The position numbers and the translations under genes are program-made. A DNA stretch of 24,284 nucleotides, from the IMG/VR virus record IMGVR_UViG_3300038954_000074, positions 1 to 24,284 of that record; one strand, written 5' to 3'. Numbering within the stretch: the first letter of the stretch is position 1; each line of letters starts with the position of its first letter. This document shows, one piece after another, positions 8,286 to 15,069 of this stretch. Source of the stretch: a virus. The notes below the pieces were generated by a model. The model searched no databases and was not told the origin of the DNA. It worked only from the letters and a program-made list of their open reading frames with translations.

Positions 8286-8987
8286 TTACTGCCTCCGCAT
8301 GTTGCCCTGGGCGTTGCGCAGTTCTTCGCTCAACGCCTCGACCGGGTTTCGGTCTGGCGGGAGATCGCGGCCGAACGCTTTGCGATAGATCTCACGCGCC
8401 TGATCGGGGGAAAGATCGCGCGCCGTTCTGTAGTTGATCTCGCGCGGAGCCGCCGCGGTGTTTCCGGATCCGATTGTGAGTCCTTCCGGGGTGGGCACGA
8501 ACGCGGTGCCATCCGGATGAAAGCTGACGCCGCCGGATGCACGGGCTTCGCTCATGCGCTGTTCGCGCTGTTCACGTCGCTCGCCTACGAAATCGGTCCG
8601 GTTCTCGCGCGCCGCGCCTTCGGCCGGCGCGCGCTGGCGTTCTCCGCTGCGATCCGGAGCGTCTCCGCCGGAGGGCATGTTGACCGCCTGTTGCGATTCA
8701 AGATCGAACACTTTGCCTTCCCTCTGCGCAAGATCGAACGCGCGCGCCGCTTCCTGCTGCTGACCCTCGATAGGGTTGCCATCCTGGTCGACGTACTGGA
8801 TCCGACCGTTCTGCTCGCGTCGATAGAATCCGCTCTCGACGAGCTGGTTGCCGTTCTTCACGCGAATCGGCTCGCCGGGTGGTCGCTTGTTGCGATCGCG
8901 GCCGCGCAGACCGCTCGCCATGATGTCAAAGCGGTTCGGCCCGGTCTGAGGGGTTCCGAGTGGATCGGTCATCTGCCAGTCACTCAT
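8286..8987 (-). CDS. virion-module protein, largely disordered, unknown
   Basis: A 233-residue polar protein, rich in Arg, Gln, Gly and Asp. It contains GFYRREQNGRIQYVDQDGNPIEGQQQEAARAFDLAQREG (about 53-87 in the full product; a small beta unit and helix) and a long charged low-complexity centre. Its C-terminal segment, TARDLSPDQAREIYRKAFGRDLPPDRNP, looks like an independently folding helical piece. It lies directly upstream of the portal gene. No family recognised. The ATG at 8987 has AGGAG eight bases upstream; an in-frame ATG at 8972 is a weaker alternative. Confidence 0.78.
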   Translation of the reverse strand: MSDWQMTDPLGTPQTGPNRFDIMASGLRGRDRNKRPPGEPIRVKNGNQLVESGFYRREQNGRIQYVDQDGNPIEGQQQEAARAFDLAQREGKVFDLESQQAVNMPSGGDAPDRSGERQRAPAEGAARENRTDFVGERREQREQRMSEARASGGVSFHPDGTAFVPTPEGLTIGSGNTAAAPREINYRTARDLSPDQAREIYRKAFGRDLPPDRNPVEALSEELRNAQGNMRRQ

Positions 8988-8992
8988 CGCGT

Positions 8993-9154
8993 TTACTCCT
9001 GCTTCGCATTGATCGCGTTGGCCTGGCGTTGGGCTGCGTTACGGCTGGTGTGTCCTCCCCCATCGACAGGGGAACCGCTCTTGTTGCGTACGATCTGACC
9101 GTTCGGCTCCACGACGCGGTATCGCTTTCCTCGCTTCGCCACCTTCGCCGGCAT
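8993..9154 (-). CDS. small basic protein, first gene of the late virion operon
   Basis: A 53-residue basic protein, MPAKVAKRGKRYRVVEPNGQ at the start, then a Gly-rich turn and TSRNAAQRQANAINA. The pattern resembles the small KRGKRYRVVE-type proteins found next to portal or terminase genes in many phages, perhaps a DNA-binding or assembly factor; function unknown. The frame is open further upstream, to 9277, but that would run through the promoter at 9171-9200. The ATG at 9154 has AAGAGGG upstream and lies about ten bases after the predicted transcription start. Confidence 0.72.
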   Translation of the reverse strand: MPAKVAKRGKRYRVVEPNGQIVRNKSGSPVDGGGHTSRNAAQRQANAINAKQE

Positions 9155-9170
9155 ACGCCCTCTTCGGCCT

Positions 9171-9200
9171 ACTATACTGCATGTGTCGCGATTGTTCCAA
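9171..9200 (-). promoter_or_regulatory. sigma70-type promoter of the virion operon
   Basis: On the minus strand: -35 TTGGAA (9195-9200), 18-bp spacer, -10 TATAGT (9171-9176). It lies between the terminator at 9221-9251 and the first gene of the structural operon, so it would start a transcript near 9164 with a leader of only about ten bases. No phage-specific operator palindrome like those at the other promoters is visible here. Confidence 0.72.
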
Positions 9201-9220
9201 GTCCCTGTTTCGCGGCGGGC

Positions 9221-9251
9221 AAAAGAAAGCCCCCGGCGGGCAACCGGGGGC
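9221..9251 (-). terminator. rho-independent terminator ending the accessory operon
   Basis: On the minus strand a perfect 8-bp stem, GCCCCCGG (from 9251) and CCGGGGGC (to 9229), seven-base loop, is followed directly by TTTCTTTT (9228-9221). It lies 43 bases past the last accessory gene and 20 bases before the -35 box of the virion promoter, so it separates the two transcription units. Confidence 0.9.
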
Positions 9252-9293
9252 AAAGGAGCTGTGACGGCCATCGCCACTGCCAGAAAGGTGAGA

Positions 9294-9575
9294 CTACCTT
9301 ACAGATTCTTCGTCTGGTACGTCAATGGGCTCCAGCTCCTGCCGGATGTACGCCGCCTGCGCACGTTTCAGCGTTCGTAGCGTGGGGTTCGACTCCGTCT
9401 CCGCTTCGCTGTCAAGCTCATCGGCAATGTGGTTAATTCGAAAGATCATAGCCTTCCGGAGAAACTCGCCGTAGGTTTCGCCGGTCGCCGCCATTACTGC
9501 ACGCATTGCTTCATACGCTGCAGCATGAGCCCGAAAAGATAGGTTCTTCGTGAGATTGCGCTTATCCCGTGCCAT
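9294..9575 (-). CDS. small DNA-binding candidate, ribbon-helix-helix-like
   Basis: A 93-residue protein, MARDKRNLTKNLSFRAHAAA at the start. The order of a short basic strand (KNLSFRAH), a helix (AAAYEAMRAVMAATG) and a second helix (TYGEFLRKAMIFRINHIADEL) is the layout of a ribbon-helix-helix domain such as MobC or Arc proteins. The C-terminal 35 residues are acidic. The start at 9575 is chosen because the upstream in-frame extension is read from within the preceding gene and has no conserved look. As last gene before the terminator it could regulate phage promoters; its target is unknown. Confidence 0.68.
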   Translation of the reverse strand: MARDKRNLTKNLSFRAHAAAYEAMRAVMAATGETYGEFLRKAMIFRINHIADELDSEAETESNPTLRTLKRAQAAYIRQELEPIDVPDEESVR

Positions 9576-9900
9576 TCGCGTCTCCGGTAGCGACGTGTGC
9601 GCTCTCGTGGTTCTGTAGAAGTTGCGCGGCGAGCTGCGTGTTCGCAATGAGAATGGCACGTAGCCGCCCGACTTCTGCTCGCGCGTCGTCGCGCTCGTGT
9701 GTCAAGCGGTTGATCTCGCCCTGCTTTTCGTGGATCGTTCCTACAAGCTCTTCCCGATCGTCTACCTCATGCCGGCGTCGGAGCGTCCACCGGGTCACAA
9801 TGATCGTGAGCCATATCGTAAAGCTGTAAACGATCGCCTGGGCCGCCGTGAACGCGATGCCGGGCCAGTGGAATTGTATCAATCCTGACAGTCCTTGCAC
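9562..9900 (-). CDS. single-pass membrane protein with coiled coil
   Basis: A 112-residue protein with an N-terminal transmembrane helix (about residues 14-38, GIAFTAAQAIVYSFTIWLTIIV) followed by basic RWTLRRRHE and a long heptad-like region (about 47-95). The layout resembles an inner-membrane spanin (Rz), but the gene is far from the candidate holins and no outer-membrane partner was seen, so a membrane-anchored regulator is equally possible. The start is GTG at 9900, with AGGAGG five bases upstream; the gene overlaps its upstream neighbour by 22 bases. Confidence 0.75.
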   Translation of the reverse strand: MQGLSGLIQFHWPGIAFTAAQAIVYSFTIWLTIIVTRWTLRRRHEVDDREELVGTIHEKQGEINRLTHERDDARAEVGRLRAILIANTQLAAQLLQNHESAHVATGDANGTG

Positions 9901-10643
9901 GGATCCTCCTGCTTGTCTTCGCTGGTTTCGATGGGCTTGCCGCAGTAGGGGCAGTATCGAAAGTTGTTTTCCATTACCCCGTCGTGACTGAACTGGAATG
10001 ACTCCCTACACTCGGTACCCCATATACCCCACTCATCATCTTCCTCTTGGCCCCACTGGCATGTCTCGCCCTGCTCCGGGGTGTCTGCCACGATGGTCAT
10101 GGTGGTTTTCTTGCGTGATCGTCCGACCATGTTGAGGTTGATTCTCACACCCTCGATAGATGGGGAGTAAACAATCCGGCGCATTGCAGCTATGACCAGC
10201 TCGTTCTCCGCATGGTACGACTTCTCCTCATGATGCTCAGCGTGGCGAACCACAATAACGCGCCCACGTGGAGTCAGATGCAGAAGCCCCCACTTTTCTG
10301 GGATATCCTGCTCGCTGATGATGTCGGGACCAGTGGTCAGGTAGTACCGGAAGTCTCCAACGCCGTGCGCTGGGTTTACCCGAAAACTCTTGCTTGCATC
10401 GGCTTTGAAGTCGGCACGCGATGCCTTGCATTCGATCAAGAACGTCCATCCCCCATGCCACCCTATCGCGTCTGGCATTTCTGCCGATGTCCAGCACCCA
10501 GCCTCAGTGAGCACGAACGCACACGCACCCCTAATGTCGGGCCATTGGCTACCATCGTCTGCGCGGCGGCTCTCAAACTGAGGATTTCGAGCAAGCCACC
10601 CCTCCGCGATTCTGACGAGGTCATCGTGTGTTCGATGTCTCAT
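9879..10643 (-). CDS. PD-(D/E)XK nuclease-like protein with C-terminal zinc motif
   Basis: A 254-residue protein in two parts. Residues 1-135 contain EMPDAIGW (D58) and TFLIECKASRADF (E71, K73), then GVGDFRYYLTTG and PEKWGLLHL. This PD-x(12)-E-x-K arrangement is that of Holliday-resolvase-like PD-(D/E)XK nucleases seen in phages. Residues about 185-240 hold C195, C212 and a CPYCGKPI knuckle (C231, C234), resembling the zinc motif of Lar-type restriction-alleviation proteins. The combination could act on host DNA or defence, but activity is unproven. The gene is coupled by ATGA to the one upstream. A 20-bp stretch in the linker is repeated at the end of that upstream gene. Confidence 0.78.
   Translation of the reverse strand: MRHRTHDDLVRIAEGWLARNPQFESRRADDGSQWPDIRGACAFVLTEAGCWTSAEMPDAIGWHGGWTFLIECKASRADFKADASKSFRVNPAHGVGDFRYYLTTGPDIISEQDIPEKWGLLHLTPRGRVIVVRHAEHHEEKSYHAENELVIAAMRRIVYSPSIEGVRINLNMVGRSRKKTTMTIVADTPEQGETCQWGQEEDDEWGIWGTECRESFQFSHDGVMENNFRYCPYCGKPIETSEDKQEDPCKDCQD
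10066..10085. repeat. 20-bp direct repeat, copy 1
   Basis: TCGCCCTGCTCCGGGGTGTC occurs here and at 10659-10678, both in coding sequence and in the same orientation. Both copies encode DTPEQGE-type peptides in adjacent genes, here in the linker between the nuclease domain and the zinc motif. Confidence 0.85.
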
Positions 10644-11239
10644 TCCGCACCTCCGCGTTCGCCCTGCTCCGGGGTGTCGGGGTGGAGAGTGTCCGACTTA
10701 CGAATCGCAGCGAGGCATCGATCAACCGGGTCGTCAGCATCACCGCTCTCGAAGTCTTGGAGCACCGAGTAGATGTACGCGATGGTCTTCGCCCGCTTCA
10801 CCGCAATGGCGTCGAGCCTATCCCGCTCCTCGCGGAGCTTGTCACAGTCCGTGATAGGATCGTCCACAGTTTGTGACACCTGTGGTACGTCTTGCAGGGC
10901 GGCGAGAGCTTCACTTGCCAGTCGGTTACACACTGCGTATCGCCTCAGACTTTCCTTATCGCCTTGATCGTCGATGAAAGACGTGTCCGCGATGTCGCTC
11001 AGCGCTTCTACCGCTCGGGCGAGCTTGGCGCGGAGATTGACCTCTGCGTCTGCTGCCCTGACCACATCTCTGGAGTACCTGTCGAGGTCTTCGCATTCCT
11101 GCTCCAGCTCTGCGATGCGAATCTTCCAGTACGTTTCGCGAGCTATAAACCGATTGTACAGCACGTATGCGCCGTTCGTTGTCGGGGCCATCGTTCCGGT
11201 GTCGTCGTCGATGTCGTAGCGCTGCACGTTATCAATCAT
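10640..11239 (-). CDS. accessory protein with coiled coil, unknown
   Basis: A 199-residue protein. The N-terminus (MIDNVQRYDIDDDTGTMAPTTNGAYVLY) is the start of a common small-phage-protein type in which a short beta unit carries the bound name-tag sequence RYD-D. A long helical region (about 38-90, IAELEQECEDLDRYSRDVV) follows, then a second helical block, and the C-terminus reads DTPEQGERGGAE. Such proteins are frequent in early or accessory regions of siphoviruses and podoviruses; no biochemical role is known to me. The start at 11239 has AAGGAG upstream and overlaps the previous gene by eight bases. Confidence 0.74.
   Translation of the reverse strand: MIDNVQRYDIDDDTGTMAPTTNGAYVLYNRFIARETYWKIRIAELEQECEDLDRYSRDVVRAADAEVNLRAKLARAVEALSDIADTSFIDDQGDKESLRRYAVCNRLASEALAALQDVPQVSQTVDDPITDCDKLREERDRLDAIAVKRAKTIAYIYSVLQDFESGDADDPVDRCLAAIRKSDTLHPDTPEQGERGGAE
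10659..10678. repeat. 20-bp direct repeat, copy 2
   Basis: Second copy of the 20-mer found at 10066-10085. It lies at the 3' end of the upstream gene. Homologous recombination between copies would remove the N-terminal nuclease region of the following gene and fuse the two genes. Confidence 0.85.
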
Positions 11240-11441
11240 GGTTCTCTCCTTCGTGGCGGGCGAGGAGCGTCTTAATTGCCCTAAATCCCGGCACCAAAGG
11301 CTGGGCCTGTTGAAGCAACCGCACCGCCTCGGCCAGCTCGTCGCGGTACTCTCGGGCGAGGGCGAGAAGGTCTTTGCAGTCATCTATAGTCCACGTAGTC
11401 GGTCGATGCTCTATCTCGCTCAGACGTTCGTCGAGTGTCAT
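11232..11441 (-). CDS. small helical protein, unknown
   Basis: A 69-residue protein, MTLDERLSEIEHRPTTWTID at the start and then DCKDLLALAREYRDELAEAVRLLQQA, probably an amphipathic helical hairpin. The ATG overlaps the stop of the membrane metalloprotease-like gene as ATGA. It is close in style to the LDERL-EIE small phage proteins often found in accessory operons; function unknown. Confidence 0.7.
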   Translation of the reverse strand: MTLDERLSEIEHRPTTWTIDDCKDLLALAREYRDELAEAVRLLQQAQPLVPGFRAIKTLLARHEGENHD

Positions 11442-11980
11442 GCGACTCGCCTCGTCATTTCGTCGGCGAGCTCCTTCGCCTTGCGCTGCGCTTCGCGCTC
11501 TTCTTTTGGCTGCCAGGTTACGACCATGCGCGCGGTCACCACTGTCGCTCCGATCACAAAACCGGCAAACGCGCTCACGTGCAGGCCAGTCCATATCACG
11601 TACTCGTTCCACGTCATGAGCGATGCGTCGATCCCGTTGCCGACGAACCATCCGAGCCATTCGATCACGAGCCGGCCCCATATCCATCCCACGATCGCCG
11701 GATTCGCCTTCTTCGACGACAGCCATACCAGCGCGACCGCGCGGACCATGATCGCGAATCCGGTTCCCATGTACGCGCTCATCCCGTCGTATCCGCTGGC
11801 GGTGATATAGTCGAACCTGATCACGCCGACCTCGCCTCCGCGCAGCACGACGAACAATGCATGTCCAAGCTCGTGAATAAGATCCATCCCGCTGAATACG
11901 TGGTAGCAGATTGCGAATCCTGCCGCGAGTCCTGCCACGAAAAGCGTCTGTGTCGGTGTCACCTTTCCCTTGTCCGTCAT
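11438..11980 (-). CDS. membrane protein with HELGH motif, M50-type metalloprotease-like
   Basis: This 180-residue protein has about four hydrophobic segments. The first (about residues 12-30) leads into MDLIHELGHALFVVLRGGEV, where HELGH is at residues 36-40. An HExxH motif embedded in or next to a membrane helix, followed by a Gly-Gly turn and a beta-like VGVIRFDYI, is the layout of site-2-protease-type M50 peptidases (M50B-like). The third zinc ligand of these enzymes (LDG/NPDG-type motif) is not obvious, so activity is uncertain. The C-terminus is a charged helix. ATGA coupling with the upstream helix-turn-helix gene; the ATG at 11980 has AAGGAG six bases upstream. Confidence 0.7.
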   Translation of the reverse strand: MTDKGKVTPTQTLFVAGLAAGFAICYHVFSGMDLIHELGHALFVVLRGGEVGVIRFDYITASGYDGMSAYMGTGFAIMVRAVALVWLSSKKANPAIVGWIWGRLVIEWLGWFVGNGIDASLMTWNEYVIWTGLHVSAFAGFVIGATVVTARMVVTWQPKEEREAQRKAKELADEMTRRVA

Positions 11981-12171
11981 GCCCTGCTCCTTTCTCGATC
12001 CCACGGCCGCCCGCGGCGCTCGCGGATCCGCTGTGCGAGCTCGGCTACCTGGTCCTCGTCAAGGATCCATTCGCGGCCGACCCGCGCTATGCCCATCTTC
12101 CGGCAGTGCAGCGTGACCGTCGAATACGCGCAACCGATCTGTCTCGCTGCCTGTCGTGCTGTCAATGCCAT
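11977..12171 (-). CDS. small helix-turn-helix protein, excisionase/MerR-like
   Basis: A 64-residue protein beginning MALTARQAARQIGCAYSTVT, with a helix-turn-helix (about residues 4-24) and a wing-like GREWILDEDQVAELAQRI. This is the standard small excisionase or MerR-type DNA-binding fold. The ATG at 12171 is preferred over one two codons upstream because GGAGG is then eight bases away. The 100-base gap upstream contains a tandem CGTTGCA repeat that may be its binding site. With no integrase in the window, a regulatory role is as likely as excision. Confidence 0.75.
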   Translation of the reverse strand: MALTARQAARQIGCAYSTVTLHCRKMGIARVGREWILDEDQVAELAQRIRERRGRPWDRERSRA

Positions 12172-12195
12172 CTGCATCGCCTCCCGCGCGCATCA

Positions 12196-12214
12196 CGTTG
12201 CATTCTGCGTTGCA
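12196..12214. promoter_or_regulatory. tandem CGTTGCA repeat upstream of the helix-turn-helix gene
   Basis: CGTTGCA occurs at 12196-12202 and 12208-12214, a 12-bp period, in the 108-base gap before the excisionase-like gene. Tandem sites of this spacing suit a small winged-helix protein. No clear -35/-10 pair could be placed in the gap. Confidence 0.35.
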
Positions 12215-12279
12215 GTTTCCGCCCCATACCGTAGCGCACCCGCCGTATCATCCACCGCAACCACGTCTGCCGGCGCCAC

Positions 12280-12537
12280 TCATATCTGCGGCCGAGTATC
12301 ATCGCCCTCATCTTTGACCCCTCGGATCATTTCGCTCAGCCGGCGAAGATCCTGCGCCTGCCGCCCGGCCCGTTCATGCTGGACGTTCTCGTTGTAGCGA
12401 GCTCCGCAATGCGCGCACCGAACCACGAGCTCGACGTCCCACTCGGTCGCGTTCGGATCGTGCGTGTGATCCACGAGCTCGGGTCGCACGCTCAGCGGTT
12501 CGCACTCGCATGCTGCCTGATACCTGACTCTCATCAT
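12280..12537 (-). CDS. small Cys-rich protein, zinc-ribbon-like
   Basis: An 85-residue protein, MMRVRYQAACECEPLSVRPE at the start, with C10 and C12 and later VRCAHCGARYNEN (a CxxC knuckle). The pairs could bind one zinc. The C-terminal half is helical and charged. ATGA overlap with the upstream gene; a second ATG follows immediately. Function unknown; zinc-ribbon proteins of this size are common in phage accessory operons. Confidence 0.7.
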   Translation of the reverse strand: MMRVRYQAACECEPLSVRPELVDHTHDPNATEWDVELVVRCAHCGARYNENVQHERAGRQAQDLRRLSEMIRGVKDEGDDTRPQI

Positions 12538-12950
12538 TGCCCCCTTCTGGTTGCCAGTTGATTGATCAGCTCCGCATTCTCTTCGCGCAGCTTCCGTAAC
12601 TCAGTATTCGCAGCCGCGAGCTGCATCGCTTCGACGCTTGCCGGCGGGCTTGCATCCCAATATCCCCGCCGCGAAAGCTCCCTTTGCAGCATCTTCGCAT
12701 GTCGCCGTGCTACTCGAGCTTCTCGCCACCACCGGCGCGCCGTCGCATAGTAACGTTCCAGTCGCTCAAGCGCTGACCCACGCCCCGGATGATTGGGCTC
12801 GAACATTGCCCGACACGTTCGATCTCCATTGACCATGCTCGCGACCGCGCCCATCACGCCGCAAGTCCCGCCGAGCCGGTCCCACTGATACCATCGGCAC
12901 ATTGCACAAACCGGATGCCGATAGCCTGTTCGTTTCCTGACGTTCATCAT
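12534..12950 (-). CDS. Cys-containing protein with coiled coil, first gene of second accessory operon
   Basis: A 138-residue protein. The N-terminus holds a Cys set (C15, C18, C30, C46) in HPVCAMCRWYQ, GTCGVMG and DRTCRAMFEP, suggesting a metal- or Fe-S-binding knob. The region from about 58 is Arg-rich and helical, and the C-terminus (MQLAAANTELRKLREENAEL) is a leucine-zipper-like coiled coil. The gene starts only eight bases after the -10 box of the promoter at 12959-12987, so its message would be nearly leaderless. Two consecutive ATGs (12950, 12947) are possible starts. Function unknown. Confidence 0.73.
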   Translation of the reverse strand: MMNVRKRTGYRHPVCAMCRWYQWDRLGGTCGVMGAVASMVNGDRTCRAMFEPNHPGRGSALERLERYYATARRWWREARVARRHAKMLQRELSRRGYWDASPPASVEAMQLAAANTELRKLREENAELINQLATRRGQ

Positions 12951-12958
12951 CGCCTCTT

Positions 12959-12987
12959 AATTTAGCACGTCTGCTACTTTATCGCAA
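12959..12987 (-). promoter_or_regulatory. promoter with TAGCA-N4-TGCTA operator in its spacer
   Basis: Minus strand: -35 TTGCGA (12982-12987), 17-bp spacer, -10 TAAATT (12959-12964). The spacer and the first two -10 bases carry the palindrome TAGCAGACGTGCTA (12963-12976). A 24-bp stretch (12959-12982) matches 22 of 24 bases at the promoter 17125-17148. Palindrome placement between -35 and -10 is classic for a repressor site. Expected start is near 12952, directly before the ATG. Confidence 0.75.
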
Positions 12988-12995
12988 CCCTTTTG

Positions 12996-13625
12996 TCACG
13001 ACTGGTCGTCGGTCCATTCTACATTCACGATGGGCCCGATCTTCGGCTCCTCTTGCTCGACAACCTCGACCGGAAGGTAGCGCGTGATCTCGCCTCCGGT
13101 GTCGACTTCCACCGCTTCGGCAACGTGCTCTCCCTCGCTGTTCTTCGTAAACTGTAGCTTCACGTCAAAGTGCTGCGCAGCCGGTAATCGCCTTTTGCTC
13201 AGCGTGCGATATGTCCTGGCGTCTTCTTCACCGCAAGCTATCGCGAGCTCTTCCATCTGCGTGAGCTCGGCCATCCGGCGCTCGGCGACCTGCAACGGAT
13301 CTGTTCCGAACTCGAACGCCTCTCCGATCATCGACGTCAGTACCTTCCGACACTCTTCCATCGCCTGGCGTCTGATCTCGTGATACCACCCAGTGTCAAT
13401 GGTCATTGACGCCCCACCGCGTGAGCGTATGCTCGTCTCTCCGATATTCATGAGCCGCCTCTCGGCTTCCACTGCCTTATCCCGATACTTATCAACCTCG
13501 TCGATAAGTCCCGCTTTCGCGTTTTCGATATCCAGTTGCGCGGTTTCCATCCTGACTTTCAGTTCGTAGAGCGCGTCCTCGATGTACCCGGCGTAATCTC
13601 CGTAGTTGTCTGGTAGCTTGGCCAT
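12996..13625 (-). CDS. accessory protein, unknown (last gene of first accessory operon)
   Basis: A 209-residue protein: MAKLPDNYGDYAGYIEDALY, a long helical region with coiled-coil character (about 12-60), a Gly/Ser turn (SRGGASMTIDTGWYHEIRRQAME), further helices, and a beta-like C-terminus (HFDVKLQFTKNSEGEHVAEAV, then YLPVEVVEQEEP). The basic/acidic helical body could be a recombination or single-strand-binding helper, but I see no diagnostic motif. GGGAGG lies five bases before the ATG; the gene begins immediately after the stop of its neighbour. Confidence 0.7.
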   Translation of the reverse strand: MAKLPDNYGDYAGYIEDALYELKVRMETAQLDIENAKAGLIDEVDKYRDKAVEAERRLMNIGETSIRSRGGASMTIDTGWYHEIRRQAMEECRKVLTSMIGEAFEFGTDPLQVAERRMAELTQMEELAIACGEEDARTYRTLSKRRLPAAQHFDVKLQFTKNSEGEHVAEAVEVDTGGEITRYLPVEVVEQEEPKIGPIVNVEWTDDQS

Positions 13626-14015
13626 CTATTCCTCCCCGATTAGGTCCAGTTGCTCCCCCGCCGGGAACACGTCTTCCATCTGCGATGCGAGCGCGCGCTT
13701 CACCGCGGCGATCGCTGACAGCCGCCCCTCGAGACTGTGCAGGTACTCGAGTACCTCCGACCGGCTCGTGGCGACCTTGTACCCTTGACTGGTCGCGATC
13801 AGACACGGAACCATGCCCGACCGCCGTATGTGATTCACGATCTTGCGGATGCGCGGGCCCGCCTTCCGGTTGCCCGCCGGCAGTCCCAGGTACCGCGCGA
13901 TCTCATCGGACGTGTGCCATATCGGATTGCGATAGAGCATGTCCGCGATGTCGGCGGCCTGCCGCATTTCCTCGTCGCTCAGTGCTTCGGTTTGCTCCTC
14001 GAATCCGGTGATCAT
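13626..14015 (-). CDS. winged-helix DNA-binding protein
   Basis: A 129-residue protein. Residues about 15-80 (MRQAADIADMLYRNPIWHTS, EIARYLGLPAG, RKIVNHIRRSGMVPCLIA, GYKVATSRSEVLEYLHSLEG) form a winged-helix domain: a helix-turn-helix then an IATSQGYKVA wing of the kind found in phage regulators and primosomal-type proteins. A C-terminal helix follows. ATGA overlap with the upstream gene. It could be the regulator of the two TAGCA-type promoters that bracket its operon; this is a guess from location. Confidence 0.72.
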   Translation of the reverse strand: MITGFEEQTEALSDEEMRQAADIADMLYRNPIWHTSDEIARYLGLPAGNRKAGPRIRKIVNHIRRSGMVPCLIATSQGYKVATSRSEVLEYLHSLEGRLSAIAAVKRALASQMEDVFPAGEQLDLIGEE

Positions 14016-14293
14016 GATTCAATCGCCTCCAGTAGCATCGGCTTGACCTCGTGCTCCCACGAACCGACAAAGCGCTTCGCCTCTCGGATGAATCCGACGA
14101 TCAGTCGCGGATCCGCGTCGACCTGTCCAAGTATCTCGCCCATCATTTGCGGACGCTCGACCGCTACCATGTCGATCATATCGCCGAGCTCTTCGCCCAC
14201 GTCGATCTCGACGTCCACGTCTACCTTGCCCACGTCGACCGTGGTTGCTATCTCGAGTAGGTAGCGCGACCCCACCTTTCTGACTCTGCTCAT
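14012..14293 (-). CDS. small protein, unknown
   Basis: A 93-residue protein with an acidic, Val-rich beta stretch (VDVGKVDVDVEIDVGEELGD, about 19-38) and helical remainder (RPQMMGEILGQVDADPRLIVGFIREAKRFV). No recognised domain. GGAGGT lies eight bases before the ATG, inside the end of the preceding gene. Confidence 0.68.
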   Translation of the reverse strand: MSRVRKVGSRYLLEIATTVDVGKVDVDVEIDVGEELGDMIDMVAVERPQMMGEILGQVDADPRLIVGFIREAKRFVGSWEHEVKPMLLEAIES

Positions 14294-14297
14294 CCTG

Positions 14298-14768
14298 TCA
14301 TACCTCCCTGATCTGACCGTCGACTACCTGGAGCATGGCCCCGGATCGACTCCGATACGGCTCGCCGCGGCGCGCGCGGCGACGGTCCTTCTTCGTTGCC
14401 GGCTGCGCCTTGTGGGCCCCGCGAATCGTGCGTCCGTCAGGCGCTATCACGACCTTGCGCCATCCTCCTCGGTCGTTCTCGTACGCTGTGCCGTCGCGAA
14501 ACTTGATCGCACGTCGCTTTCGCTCGACCCGTTTGGCGGGCTGATCGGCACGATCACTTGCCTTGATCATCTTCCCGAACGGGCTCGCTGTCTCGACCGT
14601 CCGGCCGGCGCCGGCGTCCTGTACCACGTGGATCTGCTTGCGCTCTTCGTCCGTGCTCCCGTCGGCGGCGAACGTCGCGTACATGGCTGTTCGGTACGTG
14701 CACCGATACCGCACGCCTGAAAACGTGCGGTATACGGTGTCCTGCTCGAAACGGATCGGCTCACTCAT
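14298..14768 (-). CDS. basic accessory protein, unknown
   Basis: A 156-residue protein. The first half is beta-like (FEQDTVYRTFSGVRYRCTYR); the second is strongly basic (VERKRRAIKFRDG and TKKDRRRARRGEP), with a short RSRSGAMLQVVDGQI end. The charge suggests nucleic-acid binding. Overlaps the upstream gene by eight bases. No family recognised. Confidence 0.68.
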   Translation of the reverse strand: MSEPIRFEQDTVYRTFSGVRYRCTYRTAMYATFAADGSTDEERKQIHVVQDAGAGRTVETASPFGKMIKASDRADQPAKRVERKRRAIKFRDGTAYENDRGGWRKVVIAPDGRTIRGAHKAQPATKKDRRRARRGEPYRSRSGAMLQVVDGQIREV

Positions 14769-15069
14769 CCTGATACCCTTCCGGGCGCTCGAGTACCTGG
14801 AACACGTGCACGGGGCCGGTGCCCATCATGCGCGTTTTCACCGTGGCGACGTGCACGCGATACTCGCTGTCGTCGAGCTCCTGAAACGGCTCTCCGGTCC
14901 TGTAGAGCTCGAGCTCCACCGGGCGCTGGTACCCGTCTTCCTGCGGCTGGACAATCGCCCATACGTTGATCTTCCCATCTACCGTCCCGACGTGGATGAT
15001 GTCCGCCGGAAGCGGGATGTCCACGACCTGTCTCGTCACTGACTGTAGCTCGAATCGCCATACCTTCAT
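14761..15069 (-). CDS. DUF7352-like small phage protein
   Basis: A 102-residue beta protein: MKVWRFELQSVTRQVVDIPL, IIHVGTVDGKINVWAIVQP, LELYRTGEPFQE, YRVHVATVKTR, HVFQVLE. The strand order, the WAxV-P segment and the YRTG turn match the widespread small phage family DUF7352, of unknown function. The frame is open upstream, but the ATG at 15069 overlaps the previous stop by ATGA and starts the conserved part. Confidence 0.8.
   Translation of the reverse strand: MKVWRFELQSVTRQVVDIPLPADIIHVGTVDGKINVWAIVQPQEDGYQRPVELELYRTGEPFQELDDSEYRVHVATVKTRMMGTGPVHVFQVLERPEGYQDE

Noticed and set aside
11435-12397. 320-residue open frame on the plus strand across several accessory genes
   Set aside because: Composition is Arg/His/Ser/Cys-rich without domains, it crosses four supported minus-strand genes joined by ATGA overlaps, and it lacks a promoter or ribosome site.
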